64,000 nt of DNA from Porphyra umbilicalis. Its lineage: Eukaryota; Rhodophyta; Bangiophyceae; Bangiales; Bangiaceae. The translations under genes and the position numbers were made by a program. Shown in pieces: positions 10,415 through 20,960 of this stretch (position 1 is the stretch's first letter; each line of letters opens with the position of its first letter). The DNA lies in contig KV918921.1 of the NCBI GenBank assembly GCA_002049455.2, positions 1 to 64,000 on the forward strand, written 5' to 3'. The notes beneath the pieces were generated by a model. That model saw nothing but the letters and a program-made list of their open reading frames with translations, made no database searches and was not told the origin of the DNA.

Positions 10415-10918
10415 GGCTGGGGGGGGGGGGGGCGGGGGGGAGTGGTTATGGGCGCGCCACTTTGGCCGTGGACGTGTGCACCAAGACGTTGGCAAAGACT
10501 ATGTTTTTCTGCCACCGTCTCGTTGCGCGTGGTGCCGGCCGGTAGTTCCGACAGCACCACCCGTGGCACCACCCGCATGCCATTTGCGCATGTGAGGGCG
10601 GCGGCGGGCGGTCTGGTCGGAATACCGACCGGCGGAGGGACGGGGGGGGGGTGCGCACGCGCATGCAATGTATCCAAGGGCGCATCGGCCACGCCACCGC
10701 CTCGACCGGCCAAGGTGCGTCAGGTGGGCCGCGCGGCAACGTCGTTGCAACGTCTGGAAAAACTCAAAGAAAAAGCAGGTTTAGCCAAAGTGAATGTCAT
10801 TGGAGTGAGCAAGAAGCACGAGAAACAAGACGAAGTGTGGTCGTAGGGCGCCCTCTGTCCCTCCTCCCCAACATGGTCAGCTTGCAGTCGTAGTCCTCCA
10901 CCGTGCGTTGAGCACCTC
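10415..10918. other. Convergent 3' spacer
   Basis: This lies between the ends of the histidine phosphatase gene and the opposing helical-protein gene. It opens with long G runs (10418-10440) and becomes A/T-richer near 10740-10850. A frame ending at 10846 gives a Lys-rich string, but no start, domain or splice context supports it. Confidence 0.45.
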
Positions 10919-12001
10919 TCAACGCCATGGGCTCGCCGGACGGCGGTCGCCCTCGATGTGCCTCGTCGCGTCGGCGAAGCTCCTCGGAGTCACCACCCCC
11001 GCCAACACCCGCTCCTCGACCGACAGCCACTCGCCAAAAAAGGTGGGCGTCGGGCGCGTGGTCGCCGCCTTCGCCCGCCGCGCCGTCGCCGCCCCCGATG
11101 CGCCAAACCGCCGCACGTCAGACGTTGGCGGGCGCGCCACCCCTCCGCCCTGGACGACCGCGTCGGCGGCCAGTTGGTCAAGCGACCGCGTACCATGGGT
11201 GGCAGCGTCCAGGAGAGACGGGGGAGGGGAGGGGGCTCCCCGCGTGTGGTGAGAAATATTGGTTGTCTCGCCAGAGGCGGTGGGGGCGATGCGGCCGGCT
11301 CGTCGGATCAACCCGTCGCCCATTCGGCGGCGGGGGGCAACGAGCTTGGCGGTGCGTGCGCGAGGCGGGCCCTCGGTGGGCTCGACTTGCGTCAAGGAAA
11401 TCATGGGGATCGGTGTCGGCAACGCCACTGGGGTGGAATCGGCGACAGCGGCGGCGGCAGCGGCGGTCTTCACGTCATGCAGTGCAGCGGCGGAGACGTC
11501 GGCCTTGGCCTTGGAGGCAGCCGCTGCGCGGCGCTTGGCAATCGCATTGATGGCGATAAGACGGTGTTGAGCGGAGACGGTGTTCATGTAGGCGGTGGCG
11601 ACCTCGACCGCCTCAGCAGAGTCAAATACCATCTCCTTGGCAATGGAGGCGCGCGTCCGGAGATACTGGAGCTGGAACTCCGAGGACGTCACCGTGTACG
11701 TCGCGGCAATGAGTTTTTGGCCGACGACGGCGGCGTTGTTGTCGCACGCGACCTTGGCGGCCTTCACTTCCTTGACCTGGATGATCGAAGCGGCGCGCAC
11801 CTTCATGACCCTCTTGTACGCCTTGTCGGCGGCCGCCGACGCGGCGGCCGCGTCGGCGGCGGAGGCCGCGTCGGCAGCAGCGACCGCCTCGGCAGGGATG
11901 ATGGTGGCGGCGCGTGGCGTCACTGGGTCGACCGGGAGGATGGAGCAGGGAGAGTCGGGCGACGTGGCCGTCGGCGACGAAAAGGGGGTCGTGCACGCCA
12001 T
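10919..12001 (-). CDS. Unknown Ala-rich helical protein
   Basis: An intact 360-residue frame starts MACTTPFSSPTATSPDSPCS at 12001. Residues about 35-195 are Ala/Lys/Val-rich with few Pro or Gly, including AYKRVMKVRAASIIQVKEVK and LQYLRTRASIAKEM, and should form long helices. The C-terminal third is Pro/Arg-rich and probably disordered, ending ATRHIEGDRRPASPWR. No known domain, signal peptide or membrane segment is visible. Codon use is less G/C-run-laden than neighbours, as in the BAR and coiled-coil genes of this window, which suggests a genuinely expressed gene. The downstream neighbour converges on it. Confidence 0.6.
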   Translation of the reverse strand: MACTTPFSSPTATSPDSPCSILPVDPVTPRAATIIPAEAVAAADAASAADAAAASAAADKAYKRVMKVRAASIIQVKEVKAAKVACDNNAAVVGQKLIAATYTVTSSEFQLQYLRTRASIAKEMVFDSAEAVEVATAYMNTVSAQHRLIAINAIAKRRAAAASKAKADVSAAALHDVKTAAAAAAVADSTPVALPTPIPMISLTQVEPTEGPPRARTAKLVAPRRRMGDGLIRRAGRIAPTASGETTNISHHTRGAPSPPPSLLDAATHGTRSLDQLAADAVVQGGGVARPPTSDVRRFGASGAATARRAKAATTRPTPTFFGEWLSVEERVLAGVVTPRSFADATRHIEGDRRPASPWR

Positions 12002-13054
12002 GGTAGTGGAGGGCAGAAGGGGGATTGAGGTCGAAGATGGTTGTGTGGAGAAGGTGATGGCGACGACGACAGGTTGGTAGATGACGGGCGGGAGAGTCGA
12101 GGGTGCAGTGAGAGGTGTGGAGGATGAGTCTTGGCCAGTCAGCGCTCGCTGCCCGCCATTATGTACCCTGCTGCTGTGGTGTGAGGACGCTCACAGGAGC
12201 CCACTCCGGGCCCGTAGAGGTCCCCGCAAAGGCACCCGCGCTCGATGGTGTGCGATAGCCCTCCAGGACTCTGCCCCGCCGCCCGCACGCCACGCCCACG
12301 CCACACGCCGGCGCCACGCCGGCCTGCTGTGGACCCCCAGTGTTGGAGGCAGTTGGGGGTGCACATCCGCCACAAACGGTTGCATCGCCGTGGTTGCCCC
12401 AGGCGGGCTCCACATGCCCACCACTCAAGCAGTCCTCCGAAGCGGTCGTCAAGCCCGTTCACACAAGAAGGCCCCCAGTGCCATCGCCACACACACATCA
12501 CCGACGGCGGTGAGTGAGCCCGCCCGGTCCACCACTACCGTCGCTGGCATCGGTGGCGAGCTCGTCCGGTCCCCCAGATCCCCGCACGATGCACGCACAC
12601 GCGCTACACCACAGCCCGCGCTTCGAAGCGCCCCGTCTCTCCCCGTGCCCCCCCTGCGGGCGAGTGCAGGTGGCCCGCACCCACGCCGCTCACTCACCCG
12701 ACCGCCATTGTCAACAAATACCACCGGCTACGTCGGCTGCACGACTCCTCTCCCCGCAGATCGCGATGCCACGCGGGCCACCCCGCACGCGGATCCGCCG
12801 CACAGAGAAACAACGAAGCGCAGCCGCTACCGTCCTCGCGCGCGCAGCAAAGGACGTCGTGCACACACTCAATCGGCGGACCTCACGGGGGCAGCCGCCC
12901 CGCCGGCCGAGCGGCGGAAGGAAGCATCCGCCAGGGCGGGCGACGAAAACGTGAAAAAGGCGGTCGCACTGCAATCGTGGAGGTGTGCTGCGCGCGCCAC
13001 ACTGCGCGTCGCGCAGCACGCGGCCTCGCGGCCGTTGGGTGTGGCTGTGCAGCC
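12002..13054. other. Spacer without a supportable gene
   Basis: GC-rich but not run-rich. The first ~200 bp include the 5' flank of the helical-protein gene, with a weak TACATAAT-like word near 12157-12166 on the minus strand. Open frames on both strands lack domains and typical composition. A dyad GCGCGTCGCGC sits near 13010. Confidence 0.45.
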
Positions 13055-13755
13055 CGCACGCACGCACGGCTCAGGCCGTGCGGCGCCAGCCGCGTGGCCC
13101 GTGCCCGTGCGCGCTGGGAGGTGGGGTAAAGCGCTGAATTGCCGGTGGGCTCGCCCACTCGACCGCCGCGGCCGTCACGACACACGCCAGAATAGCGGCT
13201 GTGGCCACAGCCGCAGCGGTCGGCTGGGTGGCGCCCGCGGCGCGCGCGCTGCGACGGGAGCTCGTGAGCGGCACTCATCGGCGGCGCTTCCGTGCATCCA
13301 ATGGCGGGAACACACGAGGCGGCTGCGGACGCGCGGGATGCATCTGCCCGACGGGAAAAGAAGAGGTCGTGGCCAGGGTCAATGCCATGAATGAAATATT
13401 TTTGCGCGCACACATGTGAGACAGCGCTTTCTTGGAAACAACCCCAATCTTTCAGACGTGGGAATGCATCCGGCGCGTCACCCGTCACTCGGTGTGCTCC
13501 AGCCATTGGATGCACGGAACAGCCGCCGATGAGTGCGGCTCACGAGCTCCCGTCGCGGCGCGCGCGCCGCGGGCGCCCAGACGACAGCTGCGACTGTAGT
13601 GATAGCCGCTGTTGGGCGTGCTGTATTGGCCGCCGCGGTCAGGGGGACGGGCCGGATGGCCGTTCGGTGCTTTACCCCACCTTTCAGCGCACGTGGGCAC
13701 GGGACGCGCGGCTGTGGCCGCACGGCCTGAACCGCTCGCGTGTACGGATCGGCCG
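13055..13755. repeat. Long imperfect inverted repeat, arms ~290 bp
   Basis: The left arm (about 13055-13345) and right arm (about 13463-13755) are diverged reverse complements around a ~115 bp A/T-richer loop. Matching landmarks, left versus right read in reverse, are TCAGGCCGTGCGGC, AGGTGGGGTAAAGC, CGGGAGCTCGTGAG and GTGCATCCAATGGC. I estimate roughly a quarter of positions differ, with small indels. Both arms can be read as a short peptide starting LTSSRR.ARAAGA, but the mirrored openness follows from the shared sequence. It could be a folded-back duplication, a MITE-like element or a hairpin RNA source. Confidence 0.7.
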
Positions 13756-14155
13756 GCCACACGTTAGGCGGTCGCCGCGGTAGCGCGGCCAATGCACCCT
13801 TATTTGTACTGCTCGTGCGTGACCCCACCCCCCCCGCCTGCACCCAAGCGAGACCCGAGCACCTCGCCCGCTGCTGCCCCCACCTTCGCAAACGCCGACA
13901 ATGTCCCTCCACCGCCGCCGGCACGCGGCGCCGCGCAGCAGAACCTGCCGCTGTCGCAGTCACCGCCGTCGGGCACGGCCACACGCGGGTGGTGCAACGC
14001 GGTTGGTGCCATCGGCACGATCAGCCCGCGTGCCGCACAAAAAAATGGCGGCAGAAACTGCAGCCCTTGTCGACGAATCGGTACAGTCCCCTACGACCAA
14101 CAGGGCCGCCTCTCCGCGGCGCGCCCCCAACAACGTTCCACCACCCCCACAGGCT
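13756..14155. other. Spacer
   Basis: This lies between the inverted repeat and the phosphatase pseudogene. Pro/Ala-type open frames only; no domain or RNA gene recognised. Confidence 0.4.
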
Positions 14156-15930
14156 CTACCCCTCATCCGGACGAGCGCCGCCGAACGGCACGACCGCCCC
14201 CGCGTTCACACACCCCCCACCCCCCACCCCAACCCCAACATTGACGCGGTGGAGCACCACCGCCACCGCGCCGCCCCCGTCGACGACCGACACCTCTCCC
14301 ACGTCGATGCGTAGTAGCCTCGCCGCTGCGGGCGGCAGACCGACGGCGGCGGCTGGCACCGCCGCCGCCGCCATTACCGAGGCGACGACGATGAAGGCCG
14401 GCTGCGGAGCACAGGCCCCACCAGCGCCAGCGTAGTCGGTGGTGGCTGCACAACCAGGCGGGTGGTCAAGGAAGGCACACACGACGGCTGTTGCTGCCGC
14501 TGCCACCGCCGTGGCGTCACCGTCGCCGCCCGCCACTACTGTCGCCGCAATGCCCCCCATAGAGGTCGCCCACGGCAACGGTGGCGCCGCCGCCGCGGCC
14601 GACGCGCTGCCGGCCATCGTCATCACCATTGCCGTCACCGGAGAGGCCGCTAGCGCGGCAGTGGCGGCTGCCATCCCCTCGGACGTCCCGCCTCCCCCCC
14701 CGTCGAAAACCACCGCCAGCCGCACGACGCCACGGAGGGCAGCCGGTGGGTGGCACGGCCGCTCCCACTGGCCGCGCGCCATTGTCCGTCCGCCGCCTCA
14801 TGACGCCGGCAGGGGTGCCGACCGTGAGCATGTCGACGGCCGCGCTGGCTTGCACAAACATCGCCAGCGGCGCGCTGCCGAGGACCACCGACAGAGCGCC
14901 GCAGTTGAGCTGGCTGTGGCCGACGGCGGCGACGGGCGGGGTGGGGAGGGGGCGCCCGCCGCTCCTGCCCCTGCCGCCGTCGCGGGCGGCAGCGGCGGCG
15001 GCGGCAGTAGCGGCGGTGGCCACCGCCGCCGCCGCGGCGTCAGCAACCGCGGTAGTACGCCTTGGCGTTGGCGTGGAAGCGAGGATACTCGGTCCCACTG
15101 GCCATGGCAGCGGTGCGCAGGTTGGCCGTGTAGCCGCCCTACCACGGGAAACACGCTTTGGAAAAGTCGTCGAGCACCGCCGCGTCCGTCGGTCGCCGGC
15201 CGGGCGTAGCGCCGCCAAAGGCACTGGCCGCAGTCGCCCGCGCGCGCGTCAGCGGCGAAACGTGAGTGTGCACGGGTGGGGTGCCCGTGAGCGCGTCGCG
15301 GGCAGCCTCGGCTTTGATGAGGTCCAGCTCTGGGGGGGGGGAACCAGCGCGGAGAGTCGCGGGACACAGGCAGCCGAGCGGCGGCAAAGCCGGGCAGGTC
15401 GACGGCGGTCAGTAGCGCGCGCACGCCGAGCCCGCCGTGGGCCCTGGTCGGCACCAGCACAGACCCTGCCGTCGGGTTTCCCCCTCGGCGCCCCCACCCA
15501 CGCTGCCGTGAGCCACGCCCCGCCCTTTCCCCCTCTACCCACCAGCCAACAACATATGGGCCAGGCGGGACTCTCCGAGGTGCCCCTGCACGCACCCCGC
15601 CACTCTGTCAATCCGTCTGCCCGTGGCGCAGCAGCACGATCCGGCCGGGGGGACTTGTGGCGGGCATGGTGATGGGCGACGTCGCGGTGCCCGTTGCCGC
15701 CGGCACTGGCGCCGCCGGGGTGGTTGGCGGCCCCGGACACATGGCGGTGGCCGCCGCCGCGCGCCGTCGCGCACAGGCGCCGACGGCGCCGGGCGACGCC
15801 CGACCCAAGTGCTGTTCGAAGAGGAAGCAGGCCAGCACAGGCGGCAATAGAGTCGTTGCTGACAGAGGAGTCGGCGGGCGACACCGCGGCGGTGGCCTTG
15901 CGGTGCGGCAAGCCACCGTGGCTACCCCCG
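14156..15930 (-). pseudogene. Inverted degenerate copy of the tandem histidine phosphatase gene
   Basis: Read on the minus strand, the region parallels the gene at 8489-10414 from end to end. An Ala-rich leader (about 15900-15700) runs into PPGRIVLLRHGQTD, which is then stopped by TGA where the intact gene has Trp-Asn. The splice donor after the SRL codons is CATATG instead of GGTATG, so the GT is lost. Intron-like sequence and a CCCAG acceptor remain before KAEAARDALTGTP and SPLTRARATAASAFGGA. Further on come VAAVGHSQLNCGALSVVLGS, then MLTVG, and finally IDVGEVSVVDGGGAV and GARPDEG before the terminal stop. Several frame shifts separate these blocks. Because the intron is retained, this is a DNA-level duplication, not a processed copy. 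Some shifts could be homopolymer errors, but the nonsense codon and donor loss are not in runs. The 5' limit is approximate. Confidence 0.8.
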
Positions 15931-16534
15931 CCGAGACGGCGGAGAGTCGGCGACGCCGGCCCGGCGGTCGGCGAGACATCCGCCATCATGGCTTACCTCC
16001 TCGTTCGTGCCGCTCTAACGGATGATTCCCATCCACGAACGAGGAGGATTCGCGACAGGGTGATCAATTCTTGGTGCGGGGTGTAACTCCCAAGAACAAG
16101 TCGACGTTGAGCTTCCGAAGTGCCAGATTGCCGCGTGACGTGCTTTTCGAATCCATCGGGCTGCTTGCTGCTGGACGCGCCCAGCGTCGGTCGGCAGCCG
16201 GACCCCGCGGCCGTCTGGGCGCGCCCACGTCCGTCGCGACGGTCGTCAGCCCCCCGCCAGCCACAGCTGGTGCCGCTCTGAGCCCGTTCATGTGCAGCAC
16301 GTCGTTCACACAATGCTTGCTTCCCCAGCCGACGGCGTCCTCGCCAGCCGAATGTCAGTGGCCGATGCGGCGGTCAAGTAGAGGTTGTGACCATGCCTGT
16401 TGCCGCCGCCGCTCCCCCACCGCCGCGCCTGCCCGCTACTGTTCTTTCCAACCACCGCGCGCGCCTCGCCGTCGTCTCGACTGCTCCTCCACGACGGAGA
16501 GCGTTGCCGTACCCGTCCTGTTGGCGCCCTCGTC
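15931..16534. other. Spacer and F-box gene 5' flank
   Basis: It contains a perfect 14 bp inverted repeat (15996-16047) and lower-GC sequence. The frame leading into the F-box protein is open from 16400, but the first convincing start is 16535. Nothing else is recognisable. Confidence 0.45.
15996..16047. repeat. Perfect 14 bp inverted repeat with 24 bp loop
   Basis: CCTCCTCGTTCGTG (15996-16009) is followed after 24 bases by its exact reverse complement CACGAACGAGGAGG (16034-16047). It sits at the outer edge of the duplicated phosphatase copy, about 490 bp before the F-box start. It could be a transcript hairpin or a trace of an insertion. Confidence 0.7.
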
Positions 16535-18520
16535 ATGGCCGTGTCGGTGCCACCAAGCACCCCCCCCGCCACCCTTCTCTCCCTCCCAAGTGACCTGCTC
16601 CGCGTCATCGCCGACCACCTCCGAGACGCTGACGATGGGGGCGCCGGCTGGGACGCCTGGCGGGCGCTCTCTGTCACGTGCCGCGCCCTCCGCTCCGAGT
16701 GCCTCGACGGCGCGTCGTCCCTGCGGCTGCCGGCGGGCACGGTCGTGGCCCCGAGCGCCCTCCGCACGGCGCTGTGGGGGGAGCTCGTGCAGCCGTACTT
16801 CCGGGCGGCGTCCGTCCTCGACGTGGACGCGGCGGCGGTGGGGGCGCCGCCGCCGGTGGGGTCCCTCTGCCGCGAGAAGGACGTGCGGCTGTCCCTGACG
16901 CCCGGCAGATGTGCGGCGCTGGCGACCGCCACCGCATCCCTGGCGTCGTGGGTCGGGCGGCTCGCCCGCGGGACGCCCGTTCGGACGCTGCACTTGGGTG
17001 TGGCGATTGCCGCCTGGGCCGACCGCAGTGGCTTGGAGACCCTCGTGTACGCGTCGTTGATGCCCGCGCTAACCGCCCTGCCGCTGACTGCGCTGACCGT
17101 GACGGGCGCCGCGCTCGGCGCCTTCCTCGGCCGCCCGCTGCCGGCCGCCCGCCTCACGTCATTGACCGTCACGGGGTGCGACGTGGGGGACCCCGCCGCC
17201 GCACCAGCGTTGCGGCATCTTCTCCGCGCCCACGGGGGGAGCCTGCGCGTGCTGTCCGTCGGGCTCGGTGAGTGGCTCCGCGACACCTGGCGGCTGCCTG
17301 TGTGGGCGGCGGCCGATGCCGCCGGCGCCGGCGCCCCGACGCCGCCGGCGCTACCGGCGTTGCACACCTTCCGCACAGGCTACCGCCTCGTCGATGCGGA
17401 CGTGCGGTGGCTGGTCGCCGCGTGCCCCGCGTTGACCGAATTGGAGTTGTCCGCGTGCCCGTTTCGGGGCGCCTTCCGAGCGGCGCGGGCGGCAGATGCC
17501 AGCGGCGGCGTCGGCGGCAGCCGCGGCGGCTGGCCGGCCCTCAAGACCGTCGCCGTGCGGCTGTCACCTGTCAAAGCCGCCGCCCCAGAGTTGTGGGCCG
17601 ACCTGCCCGACCTCCTCGCACGCCGCAAATTATCCACCGTTACTCTGCCACCCGTGTCGTGGTGGCGCGCGCCCGCCGACGAAGTGGCCGTCGTCGACGC
17701 GCTGCGGGCGGGGGCGGCGCTGCCAGCGACGCTGGTGTTGGCGGGTTTGGCGGTCGCGGAGGGGGCGTCCAGCGGCACGTATGGAGACGCGGCAGTGGGC
17801 CGGCTCGTCGAGCCGCCCGCCATGGCAGCGGGCAGAGATGGCGGGCACCCCTCACCGGCACGCGCCCTGATGACGGGGACCACCGCCACCCTCACCGACC
17901 TGACGTTGCACCTCTCGGAAGCGGCATCGTGGACGGCATTTGACCACCTAGCGGCCCTGCCCCGACTGACGGCGCTGCACGTCGACCTGTCGTCGGCGGT
18001 GGCACTCACCGCCACATTGGGCAGAGGGTGGCCGCCCTTTCCCGCCCTCTCCACGCTAACGCTCGCGTGGCAATGGGGCACTCCTGGCAACGGCGTTGCC
18101 GCCTTTTTGCGCGGCCTGGGCGGGCCGGCCGGCGCGCGCGGCGGCGCCGCAGAGCACCCGGCGGCGAGTGGGTGCGCGGGCGGTGCCGCCCACGGCGGCA
18201 CCCGCGGCGCCCCCCCGACGCTGCGGCGGTTGACCCTCGCCGACGGCGCCGTCCCCGTGCCCGGCGTGGCGCGGCTGCGGCGCGGGGACTTGGCCGCCGT
18301 GACCGCCTGCCGCGGCTTGGCCCGCCTCGACGTGACCGTCGCGGCGGGCTGGTGGGTCGACGATGCGTACGGCGGCGGTGGGGGCGCCGCTGCCGAGCGA
18401 TACCCACACCGGCCGACAGACGGTGGCGCGTACGTGACGTTGGGGGAGCTGCGGGGGTGGTTGGCGGCGGACCTACCGCGCGCGTCGGTGCGCTTTGACC
18501 GCCTGCGGTCGGGCGCGTGA
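16535..18520 (+). CDS. F-box-like protein with leucine-rich repeat C-terminus
   Basis: An intact, intronless 661-residue frame begins MAVSVPPSTPPATLLSLPSD at 16535. Residues about 13-55, LLSLPSDLLRVIADHLRDAD then WRALSVTCRALRSECL, match the F-box pattern (LP-x-L, hydrophobic helix, W/L..V-C+-L). The remainder repeats short strands of the type LTALPLTALTVTG, CPALTELELSACPF and LPRLTALHVDLSS spaced 25-60 residues, as in divergent leucine-rich repeats. Such proteins act as substrate receptors of SCF (Skp1-cullin-F-box) ubiquitin ligases in cytosol or nucleus; the target is unknown. No long homopolymer interrupts the frame. An earlier in-frame open stretch exists back to 16400, but 16535 puts the F-box at the N-terminus. 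Confidence 0.7.
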   Translation: MAVSVPPSTPPATLLSLPSDLLRVIADHLRDADDGGAGWDAWRALSVTCRALRSECLDGASSLRLPAGTVVAPSALRTALWGELVQPYFRAASVLDVDAAAVGAPPPVGSLCREKDVRLSLTPGRCAALATATASLASWVGRLARGTPVRTLHLGVAIAAWADRSGLETLVYASLMPALTALPLTALTVTGAALGAFLGRPLPAARLTSLTVTGCDVGDPAAAPALRHLLRAHGGSLRVLSVGLGEWLRDTWRLPVWAAADAAGAGAPTPPALPALHTFRTGYRLVDADVRWLVAACPALTELELSACPFRGAFRAARAADASGGVGGSRGGWPALKTVAVRLSPVKAAAPELWADLPDLLARRKLSTVTLPPVSWWRAPADEVAVVDALRAGAALPATLVLAGLAVAEGASSGTYGDAAVGRLVEPPAMAAGRDGGHPSPARALMTGTTATLTDLTLHLSEAASWTAFDHLAALPRLTALHVDLSSAVALTATLGRGWPPFPALSTLTLAWQWGTPGNGVAAFLRGLGGPAGARGGAAEHPAASGCAGGAAHGGTRGAPPTLRRLTLADGAVPVPGVARLRRGDLAAVTACRGLARLDVTVAAGWWVDDAYGGGGGAAAERYPHRPTDGGAYVTLGELRGWLAADLPRASVRFDRLRSGA

Positions 18521-19287
18521 CGGGCCGACGGTGGGCCGGCCGTTGTTGGGGAGGGAGGGGGGGGGGGAGGGCGTTTTTTCATGCCGCCTCGCCTCGTGGA
18601 GGGGAGGCAGGGAAGCGGGGAAGGCGCCGCTGACCGTTGGGGTATCTGGTCGGCGGGGGCGGAAGTAGACACCACCCGACCGCGGTTGGAAGGCCCGCCA
18701 TATGCCTGCGCCACGCCCTTCTCGACGCCGACGGTAGGCTCGTGCATCACGCCTAGGGCGTCACTGAAAACACCCCTGGCGGGTAACACTTTTTGTGTTT
18801 TAGGCGGACCTCGCTCCAAATGTCTCATCAGACGGCCTATTCATGTGGCATGCGAAGCGCGTGAGTGGGCGTGCATCGCCCACGTCGCCACAAAAGAAGG
18901 GGTGTGACGCACCAGCACAGTCGACGGTCACAGCGTGCGTCTGGTAGAGCACTAGGACAGTTTTCAGTGGGCAGACTTCGTGCTTCCCCCCCCCGCTTTC
19001 GTCGGCACCCCGAACAGGTGCCTGTGAAGACTTCAACGGCATCCTTACAGCCAGGTGAGTCACTCGGCGCCCAGTCAGTTGTTGGGCACCGTTGCTGTAC
19101 AGTGCGCTGGCTGGTGCACTGGCCGGCATCCGAGGCACGTCCGTCCGTCCATCCCCAGTTGCAGGCCGAGCCTGCAACCTGCTGCGGATGTCCCTCACCT
19201 CACTGACGTCCCCCCGCGTGGGTGCAGGCCAAGTGGTCACACCCTCCCCCTCCAGTGATGCCGACCAAACCCCCCCCGTGCCAGCGA

Positions 19288-19320
19288 ACACGCTTTCTAC
19301 ACGCTTTCTACACGCTTTCT
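19288..19320. repeat. Three tandem 11 bp repeats
   Basis: ACACGCTTTCT occurs three times head to tail without mismatch, followed by a partial fourth unit. It is non-coding and possibly a small variable-number repeat. Confidence 0.8.
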
Positions 19321-20916
19321 ACGCCTGGCTTTTGTCGGCCACCCGCGCATGACAACCAAGAAGTACGCGCCTTCCCGCGAAGCACGTGGGGCACAGACTC
19401 ATGCTAGCACGCCACTGTCCTGCGCGCACGGCACAGCCGGGTGTATCAGCACTAGCCTGGCACACGCTGCCTTCGCGCCGGTCGTGAGGACATACCCAAC
19501 AGGGCATGGTAGCTGCACTGACTGGGCAGGTTGCCAAAGTCCTCGGGCGATGACCCCAGCTCGCCGCCATTGGGGGCCTTGTTGTTCCCTGCGAGCCAAG
19601 ACTATCTCCCGGCCGCGCAACGTGAGGGGGCAGATGCAACCCCCTTCGCGGCCTGCTGCATTGTTGGACTCAACTCGATCCGCGGACGGCGTCGGCACTG
19701 CTACAGGGGTGGGAGGACGGGGGTATGAAAAATCCACCGTTTGTCCCGTGACGCCGGCGGACGACACACCCGACGGCCATAGGGGCCCGTAGGCTGCCTG
19801 TACGACTCCTGCTGAGACCACTCCCACCTCCCTTCTGTGGGGATTCGACCCGCGCCTCGTCACAGAATTTGCAGGCACGCCGCCGCGACACTGTTGGCTC
19901 GGTCGACTGCGTTTCGTTTGTCCAAATCAAACGGTCGCGCTCTTTTTTTTTCCGAAGAGTAGTGCTTGTGCACCGGATGGTTATTGTTTGGCATACTCAG
20001 AAGATTCTATGTGGCTGTGCCGGTTTGTCTTAGTTGTGCATTTACTGTCAACGAATTTTGTGACAGCCAGAATTACAGTGCATCATCTGTCACTACAGAC
20101 GTTGGACCAATAGATCGGCATGTTCCCGCGAGCCATGGTGTCTTCTTTTCTGAGTTGATTCTGCGACTGGACAGAGCACCTTCAAGCCCGTGCACGCTGC
20201 CGGCTTGGTGCCTGAAGCCATATGAAATCGCCTTTGGAGATCCTCGTGAACGGATCGTCTTGCCGTTGGCCGCCACCGTCAAATTACCGCCGTGAACGGG
20301 GGAGGCCCGGCACCGAGGGAGTTGTGAGCACCTTGGAAGCGCTTGATTCTTCATTGCCGACGAGGCAGTCGAAAGCCTCCCGGCGGGGTGGCTGCGGCTT
20401 CAGGGACTTCACCTGTGAAGCAGACCCAGACGACGCCCGACCCTCCCGACTTGCTGCAGGCGCTGCCTTCCCCCAGCACGACCCGTCGACATCAGCTGGC
20501 GGCCTCTGGCAACTGGGGATCGCCCCACCGCTGGGGCGGGGACGCCCCTTTTGTTCGTGTTCTCTCCGGTCCGCCATTGACGCTGACAGCTGGTGACGGT
20601 GGGAGGCGGTCAGTCAATCGAACCTTGTTGCAATACCCGCACCTGTCATCCACCCGCCAGAGGGCTATTCACTCTTTTTCCTGTGCTGACATACGCCCGG
20701 TTCGTATTTGTCAATAATGGAGCATTCAAGAAAAGCCCTGCGAGGCTCGTACCCCCGTGAATGCACGAAACAGAGGGGTTTCCAGCTCAAGAAGACCTCG
20801 AGAACACTGAATCCGCACGCCATGGGCTGGCGAATGTAGTATATCTTTGTGAGGTCCCCGAACTCCGCACCACCAATATGTGTGCATGAGGGGCATGAAG
20901 GAGGGTTCTTGCACCC

Positions 20917-20960
20917 AGCCCCACGCGTGGGGCTATTCAACCCCGTGCACGGGTTGAATA
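20917..20960. repeat. Two adjoining palindromes
   Basis: AGCCCCACGCGTGGGGCT (20917-20934) is a perfect 18 bp palindrome. It abuts TATTCAACCCC-GTGCAC-GGGTTGAATA (20934-20960), which is perfect apart from one extra C. Two long dyads sharing a boundary base is unlikely by chance. They might be operator-like sites, a cruciform-forming element or the junction of a lost insertion. Confidence 0.8.

Noticed and set aside
13071-13730. Two paralogous small proteins, one per arm of the inverted repeat
   Set aside because: Similarity follows automatically from the repeat; no start-site or codon-level evidence of protein selection.
19770-19880. tRNA-like GGTCGAATCC on the minus strand
   Set aside because: No matching T-stem, acceptor or anticodon arms can be folded around it.
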